From: Adiantum capillus-veneris
Lineage: Eukaryota > Streptophyta > Polypodiopsida > Polypodiales > Pteridaceae
Assembly (NCBI GenBank): GCA_014529385.2
Contig: CM043969.1
Span: 11,261,001 to 11,325,000 of the forward strand
Direction: 5' to 3'
Length of the DNA: 64,000 bases
This document shows, one piece after another, positions 9,632-20,132 of the stretch; the stretch's first letter is position 1; each line of letters opens with the position of its first letter. The notes beneath the pieces were generated by a model. That model worked only from the letters and a program-made list of their open reading frames with translations, was not told where the DNA came from and did no database searches. A program made the translations under genes and the position numbers.

Positions 9632-10105
9632 TGTTACAAACTACTAACGTGTCAAGCCACTGAAGAACGGAGCCAACTTGTAGATCTCGACCGAGGGGCC
9701 TAAACCCTAAGAAGAAACAGCAAAAGATGTTTTACCAACTTATAAAGTCTTGCCGAGTGGCCTATTTTTAAAGAAGAGCTCTCACCAAGTTCCAACCAAT
9801 GAAATAGATCCAGGCCAAGGGGCCTAAAACCTAGAACAAGAAGAAGAAACAGAAGGAATCCCCGACCAACTCACAAATCAACAGCCGAGGGGCCTAAAAA
9901 CCCTAAAAGAAAACTTGTTTAACGCACTCGGAAGAGGCCGAAACGAAGTCAAACAAGTTTATAACCTCAAAATATGACGATGTGGCACCTGTACGAACAT
10001 ACCGGAATTCGCGGCGGAGTTTAGGGAAATCCCAAAATTTTGAAAAATTGTTTCTTTGGGGTCGGATTTTATATTTGATGCTTTTAGGCTTTGGGCCTTT
10101 AAATA
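9632..10105 (+). repeat. 5' LTR fragment of element C
   Basis: Aligns with 15337-15815, including the repeated phrase GAGGGGCCTAAA. It is cut at AAATA by element 2. Confidence 0.8.
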
Positions 10106-10421
10106 TGTCACGTGCACATCTAACCCTATGTGTACATGGACAAGCTACTTCATGACAAGGGTTGGGTTCACTTTAGTCAGTCTAGAATAGGAAGTGATCT
10201 GGCACTTTTGTGAGTCTGTTCGCAGACCGTGCATGTCCAGACACTTAGATTAGATGCATATCCTCTGGTTGCACACAGCATGACCATCAGATTTCAGTCA
10301 AAACCCATCAGGAGCATTTTTACAGTGCATAGAATCTATTTTCCCTATTTTGACATTTTTCACTTATTATTTTTTAATTGACTTTTGTTGGGAACTAGGT
10401 AGGGCAAATTCGATAAGCTTG

Positions 10422-10428
10422 TATATAT
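10422..10428 (+). promoter_or_regulatory. TATA box, 5' LTR of element 2
   Basis: TATATAT in TTGTATATATGAAACCCTAG, preceded by GGTAGGGCAAATT. The paired 3' LTR has TATATAA at 13902. Confidence 0.6.
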
Positions 10429-11116
10429 GAAACCCTAGCGCTAGCACTTTTGGCAGAAGAGGCAACAGGAGCACCTTTGCTCAACAGGCACCTTCTCAAC
10501 AGAACCCCCAAGACCAACCTAGCGTTTTTGCCAAGCAGAGACCTAGCATTTTCATCCACAGCAGAAGCCAGCATTTTTGCACTACAGGAGCCGTTTTTGC
10601 ACTACAGGAGCCTGGCGACAGCAGAAGACAAATCAGCCATAGCCTTTTGCATTTGCAGAACAAACCGGCAGCAGCAAGATAACAGATTTCCACAGCAAGA
10701 CTCATTTTCAGCCCTAGCGTTTTTGCATCAGCCTGATACCTCAACGTTTTTGCAGATCTTCGCGATAGAATCAACGGTAGACTCAGCGTTTTCAGTTTTC
10801 AGCCTTCAGACTCCGCAATAGAATGTCCGAACCTCGCAGATCTCACCTTCCTGTAGTAGATCCTCGCGGCACGGTTAGATCCCGCGGAGTTTGCAGATTT
10901 AGCCCGAAAAACACAAATTGCAGCATCTGCATTTTCAGCGCGTCGTCGTCGCCATCAACATCGTCATCGACATAGAGTCAGAATTCAGCAAATAAAGATT
11001 TGCAGATTTCAGCCATTGGCATTTTCAGATTTCAGCCCGTCTCGCCGTCGTCCTCATCGTCGTCGACATGGTCGGCAAGTCCAAGCATTGTAGAGATTTG
11101 TGCAATCATTAGTAAA

Positions 11117-11138
11117 CCGCTCTCGCCATAGAGAGTGG
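11117..11138 (+). other. Conserved LTR hairpin, element 2 5' LTR
   Basis: CCGCTCTC / GAGAGTGG with a six-base loop. The one substitution (A to G) still pairs as G-U, so the stem survives sequence change. Confidence 0.6.
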
Positions 11139-11366
11139 AGCCTTCGGAGGAGGGTTTGACAACATTCTGGTGTCGTATTCTCTTCTCTCTCTATCTCTCA
11201 GTCTCAGCACATTCATTCACAGTGTTCATCACTTTGTTTGTGTCCACTGCACTCTCTCAGTAAAGGAACGGAAGGCTCTCCCTTCCGTAAGTAAAAGGAA
11301 CCTTGAGCACAGTTCGGAGCATGCATCTTGAGCAAAGTTCAACATTCACTTCCGCTGCACCTTACA

Positions 11367-11384
11367 TTGGTATCAGAGCTTTGG
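11367..11384 (+). other. Primer-binding site, element 2
   Basis: TTGGTATCAGAGCTTTGG directly after the LTR; the first 13 bases are the canonical plant tRNA-Met primer site. Confidence 0.9.
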
Positions 11385-11831
11385 CAGTGTTCTGTATCAC
11401 TCAAGGAAAGAACCACAAGAACCATAGAATTTTTTTTGCTTGTTGCAGTCGCACATAACCCAAGTCCTCTTGGGTGTGTCGATTCCTAATCGTGTTTTTG
11501 AAGAGTGACAGGGAACCCAAGAAAGAAGGGCTTTTCCAACCTCCCCTTGTGCCTCTTTTCGCTCATTGAGAGCGGACCGTGCACTTAGCGGCCGGCCAAT
11601 CAACGTGAGGTGGGAAAAAGCAACCTTGGTGTGAGTGCAAGGCCGCCAAGGGGTGCGCCCATAGGGAAGAGTATAGCTCGGGTGAAGAGAAGATCCTTCT
11701 CTAACATAGATTGCAAGCGAAAGAAGAACTTCAAGACCCTCAAGAACCCCAAGAACCTCAAGAACGTCAAGAACCCAAGACCCGCAAGAACCCAAGTTCC
11801 TCGTGAACATAAGAACCCAAGACTTCAGCGG

Positions 11832-12262
11832 ATGGTCATCACCCGAAGCGGAATGGATGCTTTGCATGAAGGTGATGAGCATGGAGTTTGCAAAGAAGAA
11901 TTTTCCCCACCAGGAGGTTTTTCCGACCCTCCCCCTTTCCCATCTACGCCAAGGACTACACTAACTCCTATGGAGGAGTTGGAGCAGATGTTTATGGACA
12001 GCAAGTTAGAATGCGAAGCAAGGAAGTTAGAACTCGAAGAAAGAAAGGCAGCTCTTGCGTGTGAGCATGAGCAAGCGCACTTGGCGGCCGAAGAAAGAAA
12101 GACAGCAATTGATCGTAAGTACCAAGAAGGAATAGAAGCCATAGCACGTGAACGCGAAGAAAGAAGGGCAGCCATAGAGCATGAGCGCGAGCAAGCACGC
12201 TCGGAAGCCAAAGAACGACAAGCCAAATTGGATCGTGAGCGTGAAGAAAGACAAGCAGAGAC
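11832..12262 (+). CDS. gag: gag N-terminal coiled-coil region, element 2
   Basis: The ATG at 11832 opens MVITRSG, the typical plant gypsy gag start, in the frame open from 11610 to 12314. A proline-rich patch (EEFSPPGGFSDPP) matches element 1. From about 12000 the protein is almost pure Glu/Arg/Lys/Ala in repeating units (ERKAAL, AEERKTAI, EREERRAAI), a strong coiled-coil pattern of about 90 residues. A one-base shift near 12255-12262 moves coding into the frame of the tail ORF. No capsid domain or knuckle follows, so this is an internally deleted gag. Confidence 0.7.
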
Positions 12263-13586
12263 AAAGAAAGGCAAGCACAATTTGATCGCGAGAACAAAGC
12301 AAGGAAAGCAATGAACGACCGACACATGAAAGAGATGTTGCGACTCTTTTCTCAAGTGCAGGCACAGATGCAAGAGATTCGGGAAAATGAGACTCTCTCC
12401 GTCTCTACTTCTCCCAAGCATGACACACATGATTTGCATGACAATGATAAGCATGATGATTTGAATAATAATGACAAGCATGATGAATTGCATGATAATG
12501 ACAAGCATGATGATTTGCATGATCAAGATGTGATTAGTCACGAGCATGATGATTTGCAAGAAGGAACTGTGATTGTTCACAAGGATGATGGTTTAGTTGA
12601 TACTTTGTCTAGTGAAGCTAACCTCATTGCAGATTCGATCAATCACGAAGAACCGATCTTGGCTCTCAAGTCAAGGTCCACAACACCCCCACAGGAAGAT
12701 TCGATAGATCACGAAGAACCGATATTGGCTTTCGAGTCGAGGTCCACAGAACCCCCACAAGAAGATTCAATAGATCCTGAAGAACCGATATTGGCTCTCG
12801 AGCATAGGTCCCAAGAACCCTCACAAGAAGTACTGTGTGTTCGTATGATTAGTCAGCACGCATTGTTCGAGTGTTTAATTCGTGATGCTTTCCTGTATTT
12901 TAGTCACCATCCTTATGTGATCCCTTTTCACAGGCATGACATATTGCACGATGAACACGATTCACTCATGAATGAGCACGGATGTATGCGGATGATTCAT
13001 GAAAAGATGAAATATTTGCACCCAAGGAATTCCCATTGCATGTCTCTTCCTTGGCATGACACAGTATCAGAAAGAGCACAAGAAAGATTGAGCATGAAGC
13101 ATCAGCATTTCCATTGTGATTTGCCACGGTTGATTGATTTAGGTCAGAAAGTCAAGTCTCGACTCCATTGTTTGCGTATGTTTGATAAACGGTTTCGCAC
13201 TCCGTCTATATGTTCGTCTACATTGCATGCACAGTCTTTAAAGAAGAATAGTTTTTTTCCAGTCACTTTACATAGAATGGGTATGTTTATGTTTTTGTGT
13301 TCGAAGTGGTTTCAAGAATTTTCAGAATCGGAGATTCTTGACGAATGTAGACGCATGGTCATAGACGAAGTTGAAGGATGGAAGGAGCCACAGAAGACTT
13401 GTGTCCCTTTCGGCACAGCCCAGAGAAGCAAGCGTTGCAGACCTTTATGAAGTTCAAGTATCGCATGACACACGCATCAGAGAGGGCCAGCAAAGAGTCC
13501 TTCCCAGGATTCATCTATAAGTTGTTGGCGATCTCCCTCGACACCATACAGTTTGGTACCAATACCTCACTTTGAAAAGGAGGGGA
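12263..13586 (+). CDS. Uncharacterised tail domain, element 2
   Basis: Open from about 12263 to a TGA at 13448. It starts with KEMLRLFSQVQAQMQEIRENE, then a His/Asp segment (HDLHDNDKHDDL and similar), three copies of the EEPILA / PPQEDSID repeat, and the same globular part as element 1 (VLCVRMISQHALF onward). Beyond 13448 the matching end block continues in another frame, so a late frameshift has occurred. Between the two elements many positions differ while the frame stays open over about 1.1 kb, which hints at coding constraint. Function unknown. Confidence 0.6.
13574..13586 (+). other. Polypurine tract, element 2
   Basis: GAAAAGGAGGGGA, identical to that of element 1, adjoining the 3' LTR start. 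Confidence 0.8.
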
Positions 13587-14652
13587 TGTCACATGCACAT
13601 CTAACCCTATGTGTATATGGACAAGCTACTTCATGACAAGGGTTGGGTTCAGTTCAGTCAGTCAAGAATAGGAAGTGATATGGCACTTTTGTGAGTCTGT
13701 TCGTAGACCGTGCATGTCCAGACACTTAGATTAGATGCATATCCTCTGGTTGCACATAGCATGACCATAAGATTTCAGTCAGAACCCATCAAGAGCATTT
13801 TTACAGTGCATAGAACCTATTTTCCCTATTTTGACATTTTTCACTTATTATTTTTAAGTGACTTTTGTTGGGAACTAGGTAGGGCAAATTTGATAAGCTT
13901 GTATATAAGAAACCCTAGCGCTAGCACTTTTGGCAGAAGAGGCAGCAGAAGCACCTTTGCTAAACAGGCACCTTCTCAGCAGAACCCCCAAGACCAACCT
14001 AGCGTTTTTGCCAAGCAGAGACCTAGCGTTTTCATCCACAGCAGAAGCCAACGTTTTTGCACTGCAGGAGCCTGGCGGCAACAAAAGACAAATCAGCCTT
14101 AGTGTTTTGCATTTGCAAAACAAACCGGCAGCAGCAAGACAACAGATTTCCACAGCAAGACTCATTTTCAGCCCTAGCGTTTTTGCATCAGCCTGATACC
14201 TCAGTGTTTTTGCAAATCTTCGCGACAGAATCAACAGTAGACTCAGCATTTTCAGTTTTCAGCATTCAGACTCCGCAGTAGAAGTCCCGAACCTCGCAGA
14301 TCTCACCTTCCCGCAACAGATCCTTGCCACACGGTCAGATCCCGCGAAGTTTGCAGATTCAGCCCGGAAAACATAGATTTCAGCATCTGCATTTTCAGCG
14401 CGTCGTCGTCACATCGTCGCCATCGACATAGAGTCAGAATTCAGTAGATAAAGATTTGCAGATTTCAGCCATTAGCATTTTCAGATTTCAGCCCGTCTCG
14501 TCGTCATCCTCATCGTCGTCGACATCATCGGCAAGTCCAAGAATTGTAGAGATTTGTGCAATCATAAGTAAACCGCTCTCGCCATAGAGAGTGGGGCCTT
14601 CGGAGGAGGGTTTGACAACATTCTGGTGTTGTATTCTCTTCTCTCTATCTCA
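13587..14652 (+). repeat. 3' LTR of element 2, 3'-truncated
   Basis: Begins TGTCACATGCACATC and follows the 5' LTR to TCTCTCTATCTCA, then switches to unrelated sequence. The U5 part (about 165 bp) is missing. TATA at 13902, hairpin at 14573-14594. Confidence 0.85.
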
Positions 14653-14680
14653 TGAGAAATGTTGTTTTGGTATTGTCTGA

Positions 14681-14890
14681 ACCTCGGAAAGACACAGACG
14701 GGATGTCTGGGGAGCGTTTCATTGTATGCTTGAAAACCTCGGAACGATGTAGATGGGATGTCTGGAGAGTGTTTCGTTGTATGTTGGAAAACCTTCGAAC
14801 GACGAAGTTGGGATGTCTGGGGAGCGTCTGATTGTATGCTTGAACCTCCAAGCGACGCAGGCTAAAGTCTGGGGAGCATTTGGTTGTACC
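14681..14890 (+). repeat. 55-bp tandem repeat, about 3.8 copies
   Basis: GGATGTCTGG recurs at 14701, 14756 and 14811, with a degenerate copy near 14864. Confidence 0.85.
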
Positions 14891-15078
14891 AGTCTTCTGA
14901 GCTCATGGCCCGGAACTTTTAGGTTATTTGTTGGGGGAGTGGCGAAGAGGTAGTTGAGTAGCTTCATACCGCAAACCATCTATCTTGAGAGAAGGCTCAA
15001 CGGCGGCGTTTGTTGTGTCTTGTAACATGCATATGTGAGCATTTGTGTTGCATTGTGATGTGCCAATCACTAAATATT

Positions 15079-15220
15079 CCTTATTGGATGAGATTTTTTT
15101 GGGAAACCAACGACCCAGGATATCAAGAGCTCCAATCTGGAATGAGACTCCTTATAAGATGATATTTTTTTGGGATGCCAACGAGCCAAGATATCAAGAG
15201 CTCCAATCTGGAATGAGAAA
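15079..15220 (+). repeat. 71-bp tandem duplication
   Basis: CCTTAT...AATGAGA occurs twice, starting at 15079 and 15150, with few differences. Confidence 0.85.
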
Positions 15221-15336
15221 ACTAATTGTCCCTCAGATTGTCCCTTAGAATGACCCTCGGAAATTTTTGAGCTAACTTGAGTTGTTTTGCAGATATGTTG
15301 TAATCGCAAACAATTACTTTCTTTCAAGAAGGGGGA

Positions 15337-16079
15337 TGTCACAAACTGCTAACGTGTCAAGCCACTGAAGAACAGAGCCAACTTGCAGATCCCGACTGAG
15401 GGGCCTAAACCCTAAAAAGAAGCAGCAAAAGATGTTTTACCAACTTATAAGTCTTGCCAAGAGGCCTATTTTTTATGGAGAGTTCCCACCACGTTCCAAC
15501 CAATGGAATAGATCTCGGCCGAGGGGCCTAAAACCTAGAAGAAGAAGAAGAAATAGAAGGAATCCCCGACCAACTCACAGATCAGCGGCCGAGGGGCCTA
15601 AAAACCCTAAAATTCAAAGAAAACTTGCTTAAAGCACCCGAAAGTGGCCAAAACGAAGTCAAACAAATTTATAACCTCAAAATATGATTATGTGGCACCT
15701 GTACAGACATCCTCCAATTCATGGCGGATTTTTTGAGAAATCCCGAAATTTTAGGAAAGTGTTTTTTTGGGGTCAGCTTTTAACATTTGATGCTTTGAGG
15801 CTTTGGGCCTTTAAATATGAGCCTTAGGGGCCCTCTCTGGCACTCTTCAGCGTGCAGATTGCAGAAGGTGCTCCCTGGTTGTTGTATTTTGCGAATCAGC
15901 AATAATAAAGAAATACCGAAAGGGGTGCCAGGGTTTGGGGCCAGTGCTCTCTTGGGGTGGAACTCCACCACTCCCCGTCTCGTGTGTTGTGCATCTCTTT
16001 CAGTTCAGTTAATATTTGAAGTGCTTAAAGTTGTTCAGTCTGTTCTTTTCATTGGTACGTGGTGCTTGTCCCCATGACA
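15337..16079 (+). repeat. 3' LTR of element C
   Basis: 743 bp, from TGTCACAAACTGC to CCCCATGACA, then the target duplicate GCTCG. It contains AATAATAAAGAAATACCG, a poly(A)-signal-like block also seen in LTR D (17787) and, reversed, in the LTR of element E. Confidence 0.85.
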
Positions 16080-16084
16080 GCTCG

Positions 16085-16208
16085 CCTGCGCCAAAGTAGC
16101 TTGGCAGGTCAACACCTTACCATGCTCTAAGGGGGGGCTGGGGATCATCGACCCGGCACAGCAAAGCAAAGTCCTTCTTGGGAAGTTTGTGGTCAAAGGA
16201 CTGAGCCT
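16085..16208 (+). pseudogene. LINE-1 ORF2 segment after RT
   Basis: Encodes KVAWQVNTLPCSKGGLGIID, the usual conserved block after the thumb of plant LINE ORF2. Only about 120 bp lie between element C and LTR D. Confidence 0.75.
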
Positions 16209-17174
16209 TGTCACAAGGACGTGGCAATTGCTAACCTTAGTTGTTGGTTTCTTTCCAATGATTTTTGTTTAAATTTTGAGACCCTCTTTTCGAAGTTGCA
16301 AATGGTCGGACATTGTATGGCCAATGTGAACGGTAGTTTCACCCGCAAACGGGAAGTTGGTTGGCATTGGAACTCGTAAAGTAAAAGGATGTCTTGGCTC
16401 AGTTCAAGATCATGTAGGTCCCCCCTCGCACTTAGCAAGTTGGTGGATACTAGGAAGTGAACTCAATAAAGGTACAATGTCAAGGTGGGGTCACCAAAGG
16501 AAAGTTCCCGACAGCTCGGCTACATTTAATTTTTGGATGCGGTCCCAGTGGGAATTGATGGTCAGATGACCAGTGGGAGCCCAACAGAAGCATCTCCTAA
16601 AATTTAGGAAACTGCTATTTTGGGCCATGAAATCTATTCGCGTCATTAGCTTCAGAATGACAATTGGAACATTTTATTACTCTGCTGCAAAGTCAATTGA
16701 TGCACCAATTGAGAGATTTTTAAGCGGAAAGCCCAATGCGGGAAAATTGCATGCATGAGTGTCAAGTGGCACTTTTTGGCCAATTTACCAAGTCTAGGAG
16801 AACAAAACTCGTGACTGACTTTTTGCAGCAGTTTTGGAGGCTTATAACTCTGATTTTTCAGCCATTTCTCTCCATTTTTGAGCTTCTCATGACTTTACCT
16901 AGGACCAAGGAGCTCATTTTCAGCATTGGAAGGTATCAGATGCGTGTTTACAAGGCTGTTTTGCTGCGTTTCAGCAATACGCAGGTTTTGGCAGCCATGG
17001 AAATCTTCCCCTTTTTCATTTATTTGTTCACAGATGCATTACAGGTCGAGCACAGAAGAGGGGGGCGCTCGATTTATGCTTGGGGGATGCTTCATTGAGA
17101 ACTTGTCACAGGTTAAGAGCTATGGAGTGCTTGCTTTCCTCTCTATGTATAGTGTGGTGCTAGAAGTGATGACC

Positions 17175-17330
17175 TGCACACTACACACTGCTCTCTTTCT
17201 TCCCTACGTGCAGTATGTGAGGGCTCACAAGAGGGCTCTTCATTTGACTCATGCACACTACACACTGCTCTCTTTCTTCCCTACGTGCAGTATGTGATGC
17301 CCCACAAGAGGGCTCTTCATTTGACTCATG
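17175..17330 (+). repeat. 77-bp tandem duplication in LTR D
   Basis: TGCACACTACACACTGCTC and its downstream sequence appear twice, at 17175 and 17252. Confidence 0.85.
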
Positions 17331-17421
17331 TACAATTGTGTGGTTACATGCGTTTTTGTTGAGGCAAGAGCCTCCCTGAGCAGGAACAGGAGTAGTTGAC
17401 TGCTGCTCCAAAAGCAAGAAC

Positions 17422-17444
17422 CGGTGAGGGTGATAACCTCACCG
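17422..17444 (+). other. Perfect 8-bp hairpin in LTR D
   Basis: CGGTGAGG, loop GTGATAA, CCTCACCG. This is an inverted repeat only; no U-tract or other terminator signature follows. Confidence 0.5.
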
Positions 17445-17969
17445 TACAGGTGCGAATTCAGCGCTGGTTATGCGCTGTATTTTGACTGTTTTTCAGCCAT
17501 ACGGACGCTAGAATCATTGGGAACACTGTCCCACTGATAGAGGATAGTTCGGGAACTGTTTAGGGCTGAAAACAGGGCAAAAACCAGTAAATACAGTGAC
17601 CTGAATTTACTGTTTTTGGGCAGAAATCGGAGGATTTATGCCAGTGGAAGTGAGTTCCAGCAGGGGAATTGGTTTCGGGCAAGTTTTGGGCCTGTTATGC
17701 TGCCGAAATTTTGCCACGACAGGTGGTATCTAGCTGGATACAGACAAAATATTCCCAGGACTCTTCTTTGTAAATACACTCTTAATGAATAAAGAAATAC
17801 CGGACAGGGGCCACAATTTTGGGGCCTACAGGTTGTCGGCGTACGCTCGGAGCATTCTAGCTTCCGAGCCGTGTGTGTTCCTAAGTGTTAATTCCCGTTG
17901 CAGATTACCTTTCTAAAGTGCTCTCTGTGTGTGTCTAAAGTAAAGAATTTCAGGTGAAAGCCAAAGCCT

Positions 17970-19030
17970 ACCGCCCTACGGGCCGGTCTCAAGCCCTGGA
18001 AGGAGCTGTTGCTTCACCGGCTTCGAGCTCGTGTGCCTCATGCAGGAGGCCCTTAAAGCCCTTCCATCAGGTGGATTTTTACAGAGATGCGCAAAGTTGG
18101 TTTGAGCAGGAGGTTGGAGGATCCTTTTGCTGCGAGCCTGCTTAGGTCTTTGGATGCAGTTGAGGAGTGGCCTAGAGCAACATCAGCCCACTTCGGTGAC
18201 TGGCTCCAGTTCTCAGGTTTCTACGAGGAGGCTTAGAGCATCCAGCTACGAGGCAAGAGGGGGGTGCAGAGCATGTGCCAGGACATTACAGAGGCTTTAT
18301 CAACTGATTGGCCAACCCCTCTAGAGCCAGCAGCTCCCAGATGGATGGGGGCCTTCATGCGACTTGAGGTCCTCATCGCAGTTCGGGCTTTGCTCAGAGT
18401 CTATACCCCACATGGTTTTTGAGGTTCAGGGAGAGAGTCACCTTCACAAAGTCTCGGTAGAGGCTCCATGGATTGCAAAGTGTTGCTTTCACAGGATACG
18501 AGTTTTGGGCATATGTGGGAGGACCTGTGTCATGATCCTGACCCAATAGATCTTCAGACAGGTCACTAGCCGCTATGGGCTTGGGAAAGCTGCCCTCTGG
18601 CACGAGTGCAGTGGGACCCTAGAGAGTGGTTCTGGAAAGACCCCTTTTCCTCAATCGATCACCTTGGGATCCCCTTCTTTCAGTACACTGTTCGACTCGG
18701 GCGCCACATGCTGGCAGCATGGAGAGAGGCTCGTCCTATTGCAACACTTCATTGGCAGGAGGAGGGTCTCACAGCTGAGTCTTGTCAAGTTTCTAGGAGC
18801 GGTTGTGGGACTTCAGACAGCAGAAGAGAGTCACTTTGTTTCGGTGGCTAGTTGCACACAGAGCTACAGCAGTCGGGAGCTGGCTAGTACACAGTGGCTT
18901 TTCGGCAACTTGTGCAGCTTGTGGCCATCCTTTTGGAGAGTCAGCGTTGTATTGTGGGACTGCCCCATGACACAACAGATTTGGCTTTGGGTTCTTCGGT
19001 TGATGCCGACTCTTTCCACAGCTCGACAGT
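17970..19030 (+). pseudogene. LINE-1 ORF2 C-terminus with zinc-finger (zf-RVT) region
   Basis: Opens with PWKELLLHRLRARVPHA, then decayed sequence with several frameshifts. Near 18840-18990 it carries RWLVAHRATAV, CAACGHPFGES and then VLWDCPMTQQIW in another frame, which together form the C-x2-C...C pattern of the LINE C-terminal zinc-binding region. This region helps bind RNA/DNA in LINE proteins. The coding ends before the A-rich tail near 19118. Confidence 0.7.
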
Positions 19031-19261
19031 ATTGGGTCTAAAGGCCCTCTCGCCACCCTTGTACATATTTATTGATCTTTGGGTGTGAACCACCCCTAGG
19101 GTCACTTGTACCCTCAAATAATAAAACACATGTTGATAAGTGTGTCGAATAACACACCTAACCTTCCTGCATTGGTTTCCTCTCTCTCTCTCTTTCTCAC
19201 GCTCGTAGTCTGCAACAGAAGCCAGTGCTACCATTTCTTGCTACTAGCACCTCCATCAAAC

Positions 19262-19273
19262 TGGTTCAGAGCC
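19262..19273 (+). other. Primer-binding-site-like sequence, copia-1
   Basis: TGGTTCAGAGCC, the plant tRNA-Met site TGGTATCAGAGCC with one base missing. Confidence 0.45.
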
Positions 19274-19279
19274 ACGGTT

Positions 19280-20132
19280 TGCGCATGCCTACGCGCCTGG
19301 CAGGAAGCAACAATTATTTTCTCTCTCTTTTATTTCGGCCTATCCCTCTCTCTCTACGATTTTCAACCAGCAGGTTTTCTCTCTCTTCTCACTACATCCC
19401 ATAGTCCCTCTAGGTCGCTTGAGGCTATGGGATTCTTCCGTTCTAGAGAAAGCCGGCAAAATCGTCTACAGCAAAGAAAGGGGAAGGGGTTGAAATTTCA
19501 GTAATTTCACAGCACATTGAGGCTTTCCAGGTTAAAATTGCACTTACAGGTTGCAAGAAATTGGGGGTTTTGCTCAATTTGCAGAAATTTCAGCAATTAG
19601 ACCGTCAAAGTTTGGGGCTTCTGCTGAAATTTCATTATTTTACAGACATTTGTGGATGTATTGCAATTTGTGGATAATTTGAGCAAAGAATTTGAGTTCT
19701 ATCTTGAGTTTTTCAAGAAATTACACGAAAACGCAGGTTTATACGCATCAGGAAGTTTATGTTGCACACATTTATGTATTTTACATGCGGAATACTCTCC
19801 ATTGAGTTGATGTATTGCTGAAAATACATTATGCAACAGCTTTTAATCCATTTACAGATTTGAGGTAGTTGTATATGCAATTTGGTTCTACTGTTGAAGT
19901 GGGAGTATTCATGCAAGGAATATATGTCCTATTTGTGTGCTAATATTTCAGCTTTTAGTGCTAAAATTTATCCTTCTTTACTGTTGTACACTTGTGATAA
20001 AGTGCCGGTAACGCAGAGTTACCACTTCTTGCTCTTCTACTGAGTATTGAGCCTGTAAGAGGCAAAAATCTCAGTTTGCAGCGTGCTATCAAAAAATTAC
20101 AACACTGAAATTTTGGTCCTTTTTGCACCGAA
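19280..20132. other. Leader of copia-1
   Basis: About 850 bp with CT-rich runs (19176-19200, 19320-19385) and no coding feature I can support. Confidence 0.45.

Larger units (their letters stand above)
10106..11366 (+). repeat. 5' LTR of element 2
   Basis: 1261 bp, from TGTCACGTGCACATC to CCTTACA. It has a TATA box at 10422, the AGCGTTTT/AGCATTTT series (10519-10800), CGTCGT triplets and the hairpin at 11117. Confidence 0.9.
10106..14652 (+). mobile_element. Family-1 LTR retrotransposon, element 2 (coiled coil plus tail; no capsid, protease or polymerase)
   Basis: A full 5' LTR, perfect tRNA-Met primer site, internal region 11367-13586 and a 3' LTR missing its last ~165 bp. Compared with element 1 it lacks the capsid domain, knuckle and protease: the N-terminal charged part runs straight into the His/Asp-rich tail domain. 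It sits in the 5' LTR of element C; the left flank is AAATA, and the right target duplication was lost in the deletion at 14652. Confidence 0.85.
14653..15336 (+). other. 3' internal remnant of element C with tandem repeats
   Basis: Non-coding. It holds about 3.8 copies of a 55-bp repeat (14681-14890, key phrase GGATGTCTGGGGAGCGT) and a two-copy 71-bp duplication (15079-15220, key phrase ATATCAAGAGCTCCAATCTG). It ends in the purine tract AAGAAGGGGGA (15326-15336) that precedes the 3' LTR. Confidence 0.75.
9632..16079 (+). mobile_element. Element C: LTR retrotransposon remnant inside LINE-1
   Basis: Bounded by the 5-bp repeat GCTCG (9627-9631 and 16080-16084). The left LTR begins TGTTACAAACTACTAACG and the right LTR begins TGTCACAAACTGCTAACG. 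Only the first 474 bp of the left LTR, about 680 bp of 3' internal sequence and the whole right LTR survive. The middle is occupied by element 2, and a deletion has removed C's coding region. No protein domain remains, so its class cannot be assigned. Confidence 0.8.
16209..17964 (+). mobile_element. LTR D: solo-LTR-like insertion in LINE-1
   Basis: Begins TGTCACAAGG and ends near AAGCCAA. AGCCT stands at both edges (16204-16208 and 17965-17969), and the LINE reading continues across. About 1.76 kb with no protein domain. Near its 3' end it has AATAAAGAAATACCGG, as in the LTR of element C, so the two families are related. The exact right terminus is uncertain by one base because the expected CA is followed by an extra A. 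Confidence 0.6.
4970..19130 (+). mobile_element. LINE-1: non-LTR retrotransposon split by three LTR insertions
   Basis: An ORF1-like region is followed by endonuclease, reverse transcriptase and C-terminal zinc-finger segments in the right order, in pieces 4970-6311, 7461-9626, 16085-16208 and 17970-19130. Each gap is an LTR insertion with a matching or near-matching target duplication at its edges, and the reading of the LINE continues across each one. It ends near the A-rich AATAATAAAACACA at about 19118. The boundaries at both ends are approximate. Confidence 0.8.

Noticed and set aside
10450..10821. 123-codon open frame in the 5' LTR of element 2 (and its twin at 13930-14281)
   Set aside because: It lies over the AGCGTTTT array in the LTR leader. 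The twin exists only because LTRs are copies, and the frame is not kept in solo LTR A or element 1.
14681..14890. Regular 55-bp repeats as a CRISPR array
   Set aside because: The whole unit repeats; there are no unique spacers between short repeats, and this is eukaryotic retroelement DNA.
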